DNA of 64,000 nucleotides from Sorghum bicolor (taxonomy: Eukaryota > Streptophyta > Magnoliopsida > Poales > Poaceae). Shown here piece after piece: positions 21,779 to 32,467 of this stretch. The stretch is taken from assembly GCF_000003195.3 (NCBI RefSeq), contig NC_012879.2:34153505-34217504 (forward strand), given 5' to 3'. Position 1 is the first letter of the stretch. Each line of letters begins with the position of its first letter. Below the pieces are notes generated by a model. It was not told the DNA's origin. It worked only from the letters and a program-made list of their open reading frames with translations, and searched no databases. The position numbers were made by a program, and so were the translations under genes.

Positions 21779-23532
21779 ATCCAGTTCTTCTTCAAAAGCA
21801 TTCAGATCCTTCAACCAAAGCTCTTTTGGTTTAGTCTTCTTTAGTTCAGAGATATTCTTCTTTTGATGTTCACATTCAGCTTCCAGCTCCTCTACCATCA
21901 CAGTAAAGTTAACAATTGGCATGAACAAGAGGTAGTCATATCCCCTTATGATTCCTTGTGCATTGGCACCATCCTGATTCTCCCAAGAGGGCTTGGCTTG
22001 TTCAAATTCCTCAAACTGCATTTCTCTGAGCTTCGTATGTAGGCCTTCTTTATCCATGTCAAATAATTTGATTTCTCCAGTTCGAACAGCTTTAATAAAT
22101 CTAACTTTGTTATGTGCCATTTTCAAGTCGCGGCCAGCCATTTCCACTAGCTTTTGCTGCATATTGACAATTACTAAATGTGATATCAAATAGTCTAAAG
22201 AATATGTGTCGTTCAATTATTAAATGGAAACGTACCTTTCTTTTCTCATAAAAAGCAAGCCTCAAGGCATAGAATTCCTTAAGTACTGAAATAAATGACA
22301 CAATTTTGTTACAATACGACAAAAGAAATAAAAAATGGAGGTCTTGTAGCAAAAAGGTAGTACATACTTTGCTCTGGACTGTCATACTTTTTAATTATGC
22401 CATTTGAATCCAACAAATGCATATTTGATGTTCCCATTGATGTTCTCAGTTCAAACTTCCTCTGAAGATCTACTTCATTGGCTTGCACCAAATTCTCAGA
22501 ATTCTCATGCAAGTGTATCATAATTTCAACATCATTGCCGCCTCTCTTTTTTTCATAACTCTATAAAATTATTATGATTAAAAACTAGTGGACAACAATC
22601 ATTTCATGATTAAAACATACTATGTAATCAATTACCTTGATGAATTTGTCTTCTCCGTCCATAAAAGTTTTAAGCTTCTTTTCATACTTCTCCATCGAGA
22701 TCTTCACTGGGAGCTCACTTATTTTTAGTGTAGTTTTGTCAACAACCTTTATGATACCACTAGCGGTATAGGTAACACCTGATTTCTTGGTCTTGGTAGT
22801 TTCATTTTTGACACACACTTCTCCCTGTTGGTTCATGTACAGAAAATAAAACACCAACATTGGATTTTTTAAGACAAAAATAAAAACAGAATTGTAAAAA
22901 AAGCATGTATTACTAACGAGGAAATGTCTGAACCACGTTTCATTTCTTCCAACGTCTTTGATCCCTGTATCATTAGTTTCAAATTGTGTACAATATCTTT
23001 GGGTTTGTAACAAGGAATCTTTGTGCTCCATCCAGTACCAATTCCTTCAGCTCCATTGACTAAAATCATTGGAAGGATTGGCAAATACCTAAAAAGTGAC
23101 AACCAGGCCTTAGCTACTTATTATAAAGGTGAAATTGCTGAGGATGGATGGAGCACGTGGTGCCTAGTTATTACCATCAAGGTTCAATTGATTGCCCATC
23201 TTCACACAAATAATCGAGCAGAATATCATCATTTTCATTAAATATCCTACGAGTGATACTTGATAACTCTGTGAAGATATATCTAGCACTAGCAGCATGT
23301 TTGCCTCCCTAAAATGAAAAACTAGCATGAATAAAATGTTTAACAACTAGTTTCTCATAGTGGATTGTTAACTCGCCTCTAATCTTGTACCAAATTGCCG
23401 ATTGTGACGCAAAAGATTGATATTGTTGCTTCCAACAAAATCTTGAGCCATTCTTACTATTGTGTTTGATAGATTTTCTTCACCGTGATGATAAGTAGAA
23501 CATTGTGCCACAGACGCGGCGAACTATGCCAC
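21779..23532 (-). pseudogene. DNA topoisomerase II, 3' segment: catalytic Tyr region to C-terminal coil
   Basis: Minus-strand exons: one from 23532 downward ([20 protein letters not shown]), 23175-23308 (HAASARYIFTEL with the active-site Tyr), about 22918-23088 (LPILPMILVNGAEGIGTGWS), 22636-22824 (LKISELPVK), 22368-22560 (GTSNMHLLDSNGIIKKYDSP), 22236-22285 (LKEFYALRLAFYEKRK) and 21779-22156 (ending LWLKDLNAFEEELD). Order and introns match eukaryotic topoisomerase II, which passes one DNA duplex through another. In-frame TAG at 23524-23526 and TGA at 23177-23179 break it. Introns have GT...AG borders, so this is not a retrocopy. It joins the protease exons on its 3' side and the segment at 30273-31316 on its 5' side, across an intron holding a CACTA element. 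Confidence 0.85.
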
Positions 23533-23918
23533 CTGTGATCAAGTATTAAATTAGCAATATTATAAGGCAAATTTAGAGAGAACATGACACATAAATCATA
23601 ATATGGCAGCCCGACCAGAGGCTCAACCCTTTTCTACTTATAAGCTAGGACTGAAGCTTTGGAGTGGATATGATTCTCATCATCATAGACTTTATGGAAC
23701 AAGCTTGAGATTGACAACCCACAAGACAAGAGTTTCAAGTCTACCTTTATATATTCAGGTGCCAGTATACATAAGGAAACTAACACTAGTACATGGGCAC
23801 ACTATACAGGCGGTTGGTAACATATTTCTACAGGCGTTTTCCGGATCCGCCTGCGCTGGAGGCCAGTACAAATCGTCCATTTCCACAGGTGGTCACTTGA
23901 GAGCCGCCAGTATAAACA

Positions 23919-24004
23919 TTTTACACAGACGGTTCTCTTAGGAAACCGCCTGTGTAAATGTTCATTTACACAGACGGTTTCCTAAGAGAGCTGCCTGTGT
24001 AAAC
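23919..24004. repeat. Subterminal hairpin-forming inverted repeats of the CACTA element
   Basis: TTTACACAGACGGTT is followed by AACCGCCTGTGTAAA, and the pair is repeated once more in near-mirror image, so the stretch can fold as two adjacent hairpins or one long one. The arms contain the ACAGGCGG-like binding motif. A matching but shorter arrangement occurs near the other end (29980-30085). Confidence 0.8.
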
Positions 24005-24260
24005 CTATTAAAATATATATTATTTATTTATTTTTTAATTTATCTATTTATTTATTTATTATTTTATTGTTATTATTTAAATATATTGATATTGGTTGGT
24101 CTTGTAACATAGCAACATGTAATTTAAATACTTCATCTCATACATACATACATACATTTGTATACATCAAAGTTTGGTGCTCAAAGACATAAAGTTAATT
24201 ACAAGAGTATATCCATCATCACACATCATTTATATATACATCAAAGTTTGTTTCTGTCCT

Positions 24261-27200
24261 CTAATAACCCTCTTTAGTAAGTCTGAGCTTACTAATCTCT
24301 GTTAGCACTCGGAACTCTGGCCTGGATAATTGGCTTTCATCATCATGATATTTGCCTTCACGTGGAATGACATGCTTCATGATGAACGAGCAGATGTCCT
24401 CAACTATGTTGTCTAAAGCACGTTCGTCCATGCGCTCCGCCGTCCCTTGCTTATATACCTGCAAAGAAAGTTTATAAACATTATATATTTTATGACTTCC
24501 TACTTTAATAGACTATTACTTATATTACCTTGTCAGGGTTCCTTGCATATCGTCCGTTTTCTCTCATGTTCTCGCACACGTAGTAGCCACAGAGGACAGA
24601 TAACGGTGGTTGCTTCATGCACTGTATAACAGGAGAGTGGTTATTTAATTATAGTTGCAACTGTGGTCGTATGTGTATGATTTGTATTTATAATAGTAAA
24701 TTTCTATACGTACCGGCCAGTTATGTATAACCTCCAATGGTTGCCCTGGTCTCTTGGACTCGCACTTTCCATGATTTATCTTATAGAACCTGTATGCCCT
24801 ATGATCTCAAATAGAATCACCATGTTATTGTCAAATTCTCACTATGCTTAAGTATGCATGCATAGCTTGACTTACAGCTCTAGCAGTTTGATGAATGGAG
24901 CATAGCTTTCTTTCGGGAAATCTGCTGAGTCTAATACCAACACCCTTCCCTCCTTGGGATAAATGATGAAGCATATCCAGTGCCTCCTGCTCGAATTAAA
25001 TCCATGATGCATTTATGCATTGGAATAATTTAGATAGATATTTGTAAACTCACACTTACCCAAAGTGGTACGGGGCCACCACCGCTTTCCTGTCTTGAAA
25101 CTTTATTAGTGAATGTCCAATGTAGAAGGCGTATTTAGCTTCAAAATCAAGTTTCAACTTTCGGAGTTTCTCATCCCGTTCTGCACCTTCCAAACCCTGT
25201 ACCTCTTTGCTGTCATTCCCGATCCGGAATGTGTGCCGATCTTCGGCTATATCTATTGGGCAGAGATAGGCATTCCTTTCTTCGGCACAATAATTTAGGT
25301 CCGAACCAAAATACATATCTTGTTGATCATATAACATTCTGCAAGACAGAAGCATGTCAGATATTGAAAATTGATGCAACTACAATGTGTGTAACTATGT
25401 AACACTTACAATGCAAATGCCGTTACGATTTGTACATCTAGCATCTCGTGGTTCATCAGTGCCCACATGTCATCAAATGTAAGCATGCATTTGTCAGTAC
25501 TCTGGCTGAGAAATGCTATTTGTGGTATGCGCATGCTTATGGTGTCGATGCCAGGAGAAGAGGCTCTCATGTACCAGTCATGAAACCTTTTTATACCACT
25601 TGGTTTCTTCATAAGTTTGTCCGACTGAGTAGAGGCTTTCCCCACACGTACTTTTTGGGGATAGTCTTGTAGTCTTCTGCAGTTGGCACCTTGAAATTGA
25701 CAGGAGTTATGACCTTAGGCGCCGGCACCTCTGACTTTGCTAGCTCAGAAATCTCATGCTCTTGTATTGTGCGTTTCGAAGCAATGCCTGACAAAAATCT
25801 CACTTGCCCAGCTGATTTTTTCTTTGGCTCGAATGGTGAAATCAACTTAGGTATCAGAAATACTTTCTTCTTTGGCACCTTTGGTGGCTCACTTATTGGT
25901 TCTGGATCTTTTAGTTGTGAGGAAGGGGTGGAATTGAATGGTGGTGGAGATTGTGTTGACTGTGGGGTAGAAAGATCATGGAGACGAGATGGTTGATGGA
26001 CAGGGAAAACATGGAGAGGTGATTCTGGTGGGTCAGGAAGAGACTGGGGAGGTGAAGGCGGTGGGTTAGGAAGTGGATCGACATGAGCTGACGACTCTTG
26101 GGTTAGTGGCATCTCTTGAGAGGGTGCTGGTGGCTCCCTTAGTTGCACGTCCCTCCGAGGCCATAGGATAAAATTGTTTATCGCCTGTCCCAGTTTCACA
26201 ATGTCCTCGGGACCAAGGATGTCTAGAATCTCGTCCTCATATCCTTGGACCACGGTTGATACCTCTACTCTGCAGTAGTCTTTAGGGATGTCAGCACCAT
26301 GGTATTTAGGTCCTCCTGGGATCACTTTGCCCGTGGCTACTTCCCTTGTACGATGATTGTTAATCCCATATCTTATGACAAGGGAGCAAGGTGTAGAACT
26401 AACAATGTCGTCAACTGGATAGTGATCCTTATTTGCCGTAGATGCGACACTGCTTGGAATGATTGTTTCACTTGATGCCACCAACGGTTGCGACACCACT
26501 GGGACTAGCTGCATTTGGGGAGCTTGAGTGCTCATTTGGGTAGCTGCATTTGACATGGCACTCGCTAGTTTCTGCATCAACTCAGGTGGAGGATTTTCTA
26601 GCAACTTCTCCATCATATCTTGGAAGTCTTTCTTAGCCTCTTCCTGAAAATAATTTGCCATTTGATCCTTGTACCGATCACGTTTCTTATACTCATTTGC
26701 CCATTGAGGGCCGAATCCATCCTTCCATCCTTCTTTGGATGAGATGCCTCGAACACGGCCAGGATGCTCGGGGTTACCGAGGCCAACACTAAGGATATCC
26801 CTCTCCCTTCATGGCGTAAACTTGCCTTCCTGCTGCATGCCTGCCACAACAAAGATGCTCTTCATTGCTTCATCAAGCATTGGGTCTTCAAAGGACACAC
26901 CCGTCTCGGTTTCCTTTGGTTTCCGAGCACGGATCCAATTCGCGGACCTTTCACCGACTTGCTCGGACAACACTGGCAACCCTGCTGCCTTCTTCGCAGC
27001 CTCTTCTTGCCTCCATTTAGGAACTAGGTGCCGGTAACCACCTGTGCCTAGATGGTGGTGGTACTTGTTCCTCTTTGCGAGCTGGGAGTTGGCTTCGCTC
27101 CGAGCTAAGAAGTTAGGGTCATTCCTTTGCTCTAGAAAAATAGCCCACTGCCCTTTAGTAATATTGTATTTGGATGTCGGATCCATCCCTCTCTTTGCAT

Positions 27201-27351
27201 ACTTGACATTCATCTCCGACCTCCAATTTCGGAAACTAACCGCACATTGCTTCATTGTATATGCCTTCACTAAATCTTCTGGCACATTCCTAGGAAACTG
27301 GAACCTGGTCTTAATCTTATCCCAAATTTTGATCTTGTGATTATTCGACAC
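24261..27351 (-). pseudogene. CACTA second gene: transposase-24 (PTTA/En/Spm) domain fused to C48 protease domain
   Basis: The N-terminal part (26809-27351) holds the plant transposase domain, for example QWAIFLEQRNDPNFLARSE and LGTGGYRHLVPKW, with GNPEHPGRVRG downstream. A Pro-rich linker follows (25700-26100). The C-terminal part is a C48 domain with FHDWYMRA, HFGHWICFI (catalytic His), VLVLDSAD (Asp) and [11 protein letters not shown] (Cys). An in-frame TGA at 26809-26811 and a one-base frameshift near 25640 disrupt it; short introns lie near 25380-25405 and in the 24465-25055 region. Fusion of this kind is common in grass CACTA elements. Its role is unknown. This protease is distant in wording from the DEN1-like copies nearby. 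Confidence 0.8.
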
Positions 27352-27376
27352 ACCGGCCCAGTTCAGAAAAATTCAA

Positions 27377-28975
27377 TTAGTGGGTGACGTCGCACGAAAA
27401 TTCAATTAAACCGGATAAAGTAACAAACCACATCAGAAAAATCCCAAACTTGGTGGATTGAACATCAATGGCACTGGTAACCCTTAGTAAAAGTTTGAGA
27501 CGGTACAAAAGTACCTCAAAGATAATTGCTCTCAGTGTGAATGATTCTTTGCGGTACTCGTCGAATATTTGAACAACTGTTTCCCATAGTATCTTCATGT
27601 CTTGCATTAAGGGCTCCAAGAAAACATCCATATCAACTCCAGGTTGTGTAGGTCCAGAGATAAGGATGGTTAGTAAAAGGTACTTTCGCTTCTGCATCAA
27701 CCATGGATTGAGGTTGTAGATGGTGAGGATCACTGGCCATGTGCTGTGCTTGCTGCTCCTCTCAGCAAATGGATTCATTCCGTCAGTACTCAGTGCGAAC
27801 TTAACATTCCTTGGTTCATTAGCAAAGTCCTTGTGGTTTTCATTGAAATCTTTCCACTGCTGGCCATCGGCTGGGTGCCGAAGCTTCCCATCGTCTTTGT
27901 GCTCATTAGAAGCATGCCAGCTCATAAGTTGGGCATCCTCTGGATTAGCAAACAAGCACCTCAATCGATTGATCACAGGAAGGTACCACATCACCAAAGC
28001 AGGAATCTTTTTCTGCGCATAATAGTCTACTTCTTCCTTTTCTTTGCCGGGGGGTTTCGAACTACTCTTCTGGGTCTTTTGTTGAGCCTTCTTTCGTTTT
28101 TTGCCCTTAGGCACAGAGGCAACACACTCTTCCACTATGTAGTCTTTATTTGTCTTGTACCTACTTGCACCACACTTGGGACAGCTGTTGTGAGTGGATC
28201 TTCTATGGCCTCGATATAGGATACAATGATTTCTACAAGCGTGGATCTTCTCAACACCCATTGTGAGTGGGCTGATTAGCTTCTTTGCATAATATGTGTT
28301 AGCATGCACTTTGTTATTCTTAGGAAGCATGTCTGCGATAATGCTTAAGAACACATCAAAGCCAGCATCAGAAAGACCATATCTAGCTTTGCACACCAAC
28401 AATTTTAGCACAGACCGCAGCGTCGTGAACTCTTTGGTGCAACCCTTGGACTCATCATACAAAGGCTCTTCTGCTGCCTTCATTAGGGCCTCCATACCTT
28501 TCATGAAGAACACTGATGGATCTTCTGCATGACGACGCAACATTGCCTCTAGAAATTCTGCATCTTCCGCAGCCATGTTAGTTTCGGTGCCACCTTCATT
28601 TCCTCCAATAAAACCATGATCAGGAACATTTGGCACAACATGTTCAGTGGCTAGACCATCGGTATTAGGTTGTTGTGTCTCGTGTACGAACTCAAACCCA
28701 TCAACAATTCCAGTTGTATAAGGCGCAGAGCTACCCTCTCCATGCTTTGTCCAAATCAAGTAATCTTTCATAAATCCTCGACGGACCAGATGAGTAAGGA
28801 TTTGTTGAATGTCATCAGATATAACAAGATTTCTACAATCCATGCATGGACAATGTATGTGCGTCTTTCTTGTTCTTGAAGCATGGTTTTGAGCAGCATC
28901 AATAAACCTCTGGACCTCAGTTATGTATGATGGATCTAGTCTTGATAAATTATACATCCAAAATGACCTCTCCAT
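27377..28975 (-). pseudogene. CACTA TNP2-type transposase, C-terminally truncated
   Basis: Starts at MERSFWMYNLSRLDPSYI, the transposase-associated domain with its CPCMDCRN Cys motif. It continues into the TNP2 domain (HNSCPKCGASRYK, SWHASNEHKDDGKLRHPADG, VKFALSTDGMNPF, LLTILISGPTQPGVD) and stops being homologous at FTLRAIIF. The family normally continues for several hundred more residues, so the C-terminal part is missing. The second gene begins within about 60 bases, which points to an internal deletion. The protein should cut element ends during transposition; this copy probably cannot. Confidence 0.85.
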
Positions 28976-29094
28976 CACTACCTGTAAAACACCATTCAAA
29001 TGATCTAAGGGTTTACAAAGGATTTATCTAGGGTTTATTAGCTAGGGTTTATGGTTAAGCTTGAGATTAAAGGAAAAAACCTAAGTTACATAAT

Positions 29095-29735
29095 TAAAAA
29101 ATAATCTAAGTATAGCATAACTATATAAATACATCAATCATTATAAACAGATAGATGATGTGGAAGGTGATAATAAAAAACCTAACTACCATATAATTAA
29201 AAAAATCACAATTATCTCTCTACATAAATATACAAAGAACACACCATTGGTTTAATCTTGTAAAAACTAGCTAAATTGAGAAGCAAACATGTTGAAAGGC
29301 ATTATCCAACCATATTAAGCAACCCCATCTAACCATATCAACAAATAAAGACAAGAAGCTAGCTATTCTTCTCTCTCACTCATAAAACATACATACATGT
29401 TGATAAATAAATTGAAAAATTTATAAAGAGAGAGAGACATAAAATAGAAAACCTAAGTATAGCATAACTATATAAATACATCATTCATTATAAATAGATA
29501 GATGATGTGGAAGGTGACAATAAAAAACCTAACTATCATATAATTAAAAAAAATCAACAATTATCTCTCTACATAAATATACAAGAACACACCATTGGTT
29601 TAATCTTATAAAAACTAGCTAAATTGAGAAGCAAACATGTTGAGAGACATTATCCAACCATATTAAACAACCCCATCTAACCATATCAACAAATGAAGAC
29701 AAAAAGCTAGCAATTCTTCTCTCTCACTCATGGTG
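29095..29735. repeat. Direct duplication (about 280 bp units, offset about 345 bp) in the CACTA 5' region
   Basis: The sequence from AAGTATAGCATAACTATAT near 29109 to CTCTCTCACTCAT near 29380 recurs at 29455-29729 with few changes. It lies upstream of the TNP2 start, in leader or promoter sequence of the element, where duplicated blocks are often regulatory. Confidence 0.85.
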
Positions 29736-30272
29736 AAACCCTAGATCCAAAAAGTGGCTCAAATTGAGCTAGAATGAGCAAATTGAGGCAATAGGGACAT
29801 AAACTAACCTCTTTTAGCAACCTCCTTCCTAGAAATGAAGATCAAAACCTCCCTCCTTTTATTTTGAGAAATCTGGAACTCCAAAATCGCCCCCAATGGA
29901 AGGTGGGTGCGATATACTGTGTTCTGGTCGGGGAGGAAGATGGGGTATTTATACAGAGATAACACAGGGGGTGGCTTAAGTCTACCGCCTGTGGAAAGAG
30001 TTTCCACAGGCGGCCGAAAATCTCTGACACCGCCCGATTTATACCACAGGCGCGTCGTAACTGGAGCCGCCTGTGGTATAAAAAGGGGGCGCCAGCAATG
30101 ACCCTCTTTCTACTAGTGTAAACCTAAATATATAATGGCGATCCAATCTGAAGAAACTATGGAATACAAAAGATCGAAGCCTACCATATTCTCGGCCATA
30201 GCGCTGACTGATATCAAAATATGTGGAAAAGATTCATATTAGAAAAAACAAATGATAGTTGGGATGCTATAC

Positions 30273-31316
30273 CTTTGTTTCCTTGTTAAATTTTTTCTTA
30301 AATGCGCTGAACATTATCTTTCTCTGCCCTTTTTTTAAATCCATCTACCATTGATGGTATAGACCGATGCATGTCTAATACCATGTATAATGTGAGCCCT
30401 TTCTTAATGAAGTCAAGGATTCTTATCGTTTTCCCAGTTTGAGGAAGTACACTTTCTTCAGGATGAAATTTTTGTTATCACATTAATGTTGGTCCTTAAA
30501 TTAACCTGAATGAATCTTTAAAAATAATATCAAGATCGACCTTGCAGTTATGAAGAAAGTTATAAATCCATTTCTTCCTTTCCTCCACTTTATGTTTACT
30601 GAATGCTGTCTTGATAGCCTTATCATCTTCTTCATTCACCCACACAAAATATTTCTGATGGATGTCAATATCTTGGAAATATTGCATCCCTTCCTTAAGT
30701 GTGCTCGTGCCTAACCCCTGTATATATGAAAAATGTCCAAGTTGAAGACCACATAGAAAAATTGAAATGATTAAAATTTGGGCAAAAAAACACACCTTAT
30801 AGTACTTTATAGACCATTTACTTAATTCTGTCCCATTTTACTTTTCTCCCATGCCAAACATGACTTGGACATTCCCCTGTATAATCCGTAACCTAAACAA
30901 GTTTTAATCCGTGACATGGTAAGTTTTATTAGTCTTAATAACTGAAACCTTAAAAAAAATGTTAAAGCAAGTAACAAGTGTCATACCTTTACAATTGGGG
31001 TAACTAATTCACACAAAAAGGATTTGGATTTAATCTTCATAAGGGAAGGCCAAAAAACATGAAATAAGTTAATGATCAATCCTTTAATATGAAATCCATC
31101 TGGATCCTGGTCGGTCATGACCATAACTTTACCATATCTCAAATCCTTCAAATCCTTTTCATCATTATAGTGTTTTTTGTAGTCTAAACCAATAATCTTT
31201 CTCATATTGTTAATTTCCTCATTGTCCAAGATCTTTTTTAAAGACGCATCTCTCACATTCAGTAGCTTACCCTTCATTGCAAGAACTCCAAAGTAGTCCC
31301 AACGAACAGAACCTTG
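30273..31316 (-). pseudogene. DNA topoisomerase II, 5' segment: partial TOPRIM to winged-helix start
   Basis: Exon 30987-31316 begins after CTCTGCAG and ends at a GTATGA donor; it encodes GKLLNVRDASLKKILDNEE and MTDQDPDGFHIKGL, the metal-binding acids of the TOPRIM fold (usual His replaced by Pro). The next exon starts at 30717 (GLGTSTLKEGMQYFQDID). A third (30273 to about 30470) has MHRSIPSMVDGF, but a 7-base A run (30330-30336, T on the plus strand) carries one extra base and shifts the frame at the GQRKI block. ATPase, transducer and the EGDSA motif are absent upstream, so the copy is 5'-truncated. It pairs with 21779-23532. Confidence 0.85.
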
Positions 31317-31934
31317 CTGCAGAGGAGAACAAAACTTACTCAATACTCTTGTCAATATAAAAGTAACATATGTGCAATGAAATGTGCAATCAACAGTTAC
31401 TAATTGCAGTGAACTTGAATATAAGAATAAGAACTACGTGGAAAATAATTTTTCTAACATCTTCATCTAATCATTAACACATATGTGCACATACGAAACT
31501 TGGGATTCCCAAATACAAGTCCGATTATAACCTTTTATCCTAAAGACTCAAGTCCGATCATAACCTTTAATCCTAAAGACTCAGCTAACTAAAAAAATCT
31601 GAATCAAAACCTTTTTGCCTTGATTAAACTCTTGGCTGAAATTTGAGTTTTTCATAAAAATCAAGGAAATTTGGGACAGACCACACTAAATCACTAAATC
31701 TGCCATTGATACTTGGTGTATCAAAATGGACTTAATTAATAAAGGGTTGGGGTCAAAGCCTAAAAGGTCATACTAGAAAATACAAGAATTTGCTAAAAAC
31801 GAGTCGGAGGTGTTAGAAAAACAGGAGGAGCTTGATGTGCTCAAGCTGGATATAAAGTCTTCCTGAGCTCGATGTGGCGCGGAGATGGAGCTGGCGGATG
31901 GTTGAGGTTGGCCGCCGCGAGACGACGGAGGCAC
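31317..31934. other. Unassigned flank of the topoisomerase fragment
   Basis: No further topoisomerase exon is visible. A 33-bp direct repeat (CAAGTCCGATTATAACC... and CAAGTCCGATCATAACC...) lies at about 31517-31583. From 31860 the sequence becomes GC-rich. Confidence 0.5.
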
Positions 31935-32383
31935 CCACAACGGCGGAAGGCGGGCAGCAGCTGCGGCGAGGCAGCGCGCGGCCGATCGATCGATTGGGGT
32001 AATCGGGGTTTTGCCGCAGTGACGACAGGAGGCAGTGAGCAGCGAGGTAGGCAGTAGGCACGCGTGTCGTGTAAGCAGTGGGCTAATGGCTGCATAAGCA
32101 GTGGGCTAATGGGTGTACAGTAAATGTCATTTTTGCCCTTTGTGTTGGTTGCTCTTTGGTACAGTACCGCACCCGCAACGGGGGAAGGCGGGCAGCAGCT
32201 GTGGCGAGGCAGCGCGCGGCCGATCGATCGATTGGGGTAATCGGGGTTTTGCTGCAGTAACGACAGGAGGCAGTAAGCAGCGAGGTATGCAGTAGGCACG
32301 CGTGTCGCGTAAGCAGTGGGCTAATGGGTGTACAGTAAATGTCATTTTTGCCCTTTGTTGGTTGCTTTTTGGTACGGTACCGT
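31935..32383. repeat. GC-rich tandem duplication, two units of about 215-230 bp
   Basis: The block beginning at a GCGGAAGGCGGGCAGCAGCT phrase near 31942 and ending at TTGGTACAGTACCG (about 32168) repeats at about 32178-32383. Both units contain GGCCGATCGATCGATTGGGG. On the minus strand both give similar short frames starting MPTAYLAA, so this may be a duplicated leader or first exon of the minus-strand locus. That function is a guess. Confidence 0.8.
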
Positions 32384-32456
32384 GATCATCAGCGGTGGGA
32401 TACATATTTTTTATAGCATAGTTTCCGTACGTTGTTATAGTTTTATTTAGATATAT

Positions 32457-32467
32457 GGCCTGTTTTT
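32457..32467. mobile_element. Left tip of a MITE split by the 32468 retrotransposon
   Basis: GGCCTGTTTTT here continues at 48510 (TTTTTGGTTCC...) once the retrotransposon and one copy of its TTTTT duplication are removed. See the right part at 48510-48682. Confidence 0.75.

Larger units (their letters stand above)
23784..30118 (-). mobile_element. CACTA (En/Spm) transposon, 6335 bp, TSD TAA
   Basis: Ends read CACTAGTA and TACTAGTG, and both sides carry the 3-bp duplication TAA (23781-23783 and 30119-30121). Subterminal regions are dense in the motif ACAGGCGG and its complement, the expected transposase-binding repeats. Two genes read on the minus strand: a TNP2-type transposase (27377-28975) and a second gene combining a transposase-24 domain with a C48 protease domain (24261-27351). 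It sits in a topoisomerase II intron (30272 down to 23533); without it that intron would be roughly 400 bp. Confidence 0.95.
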
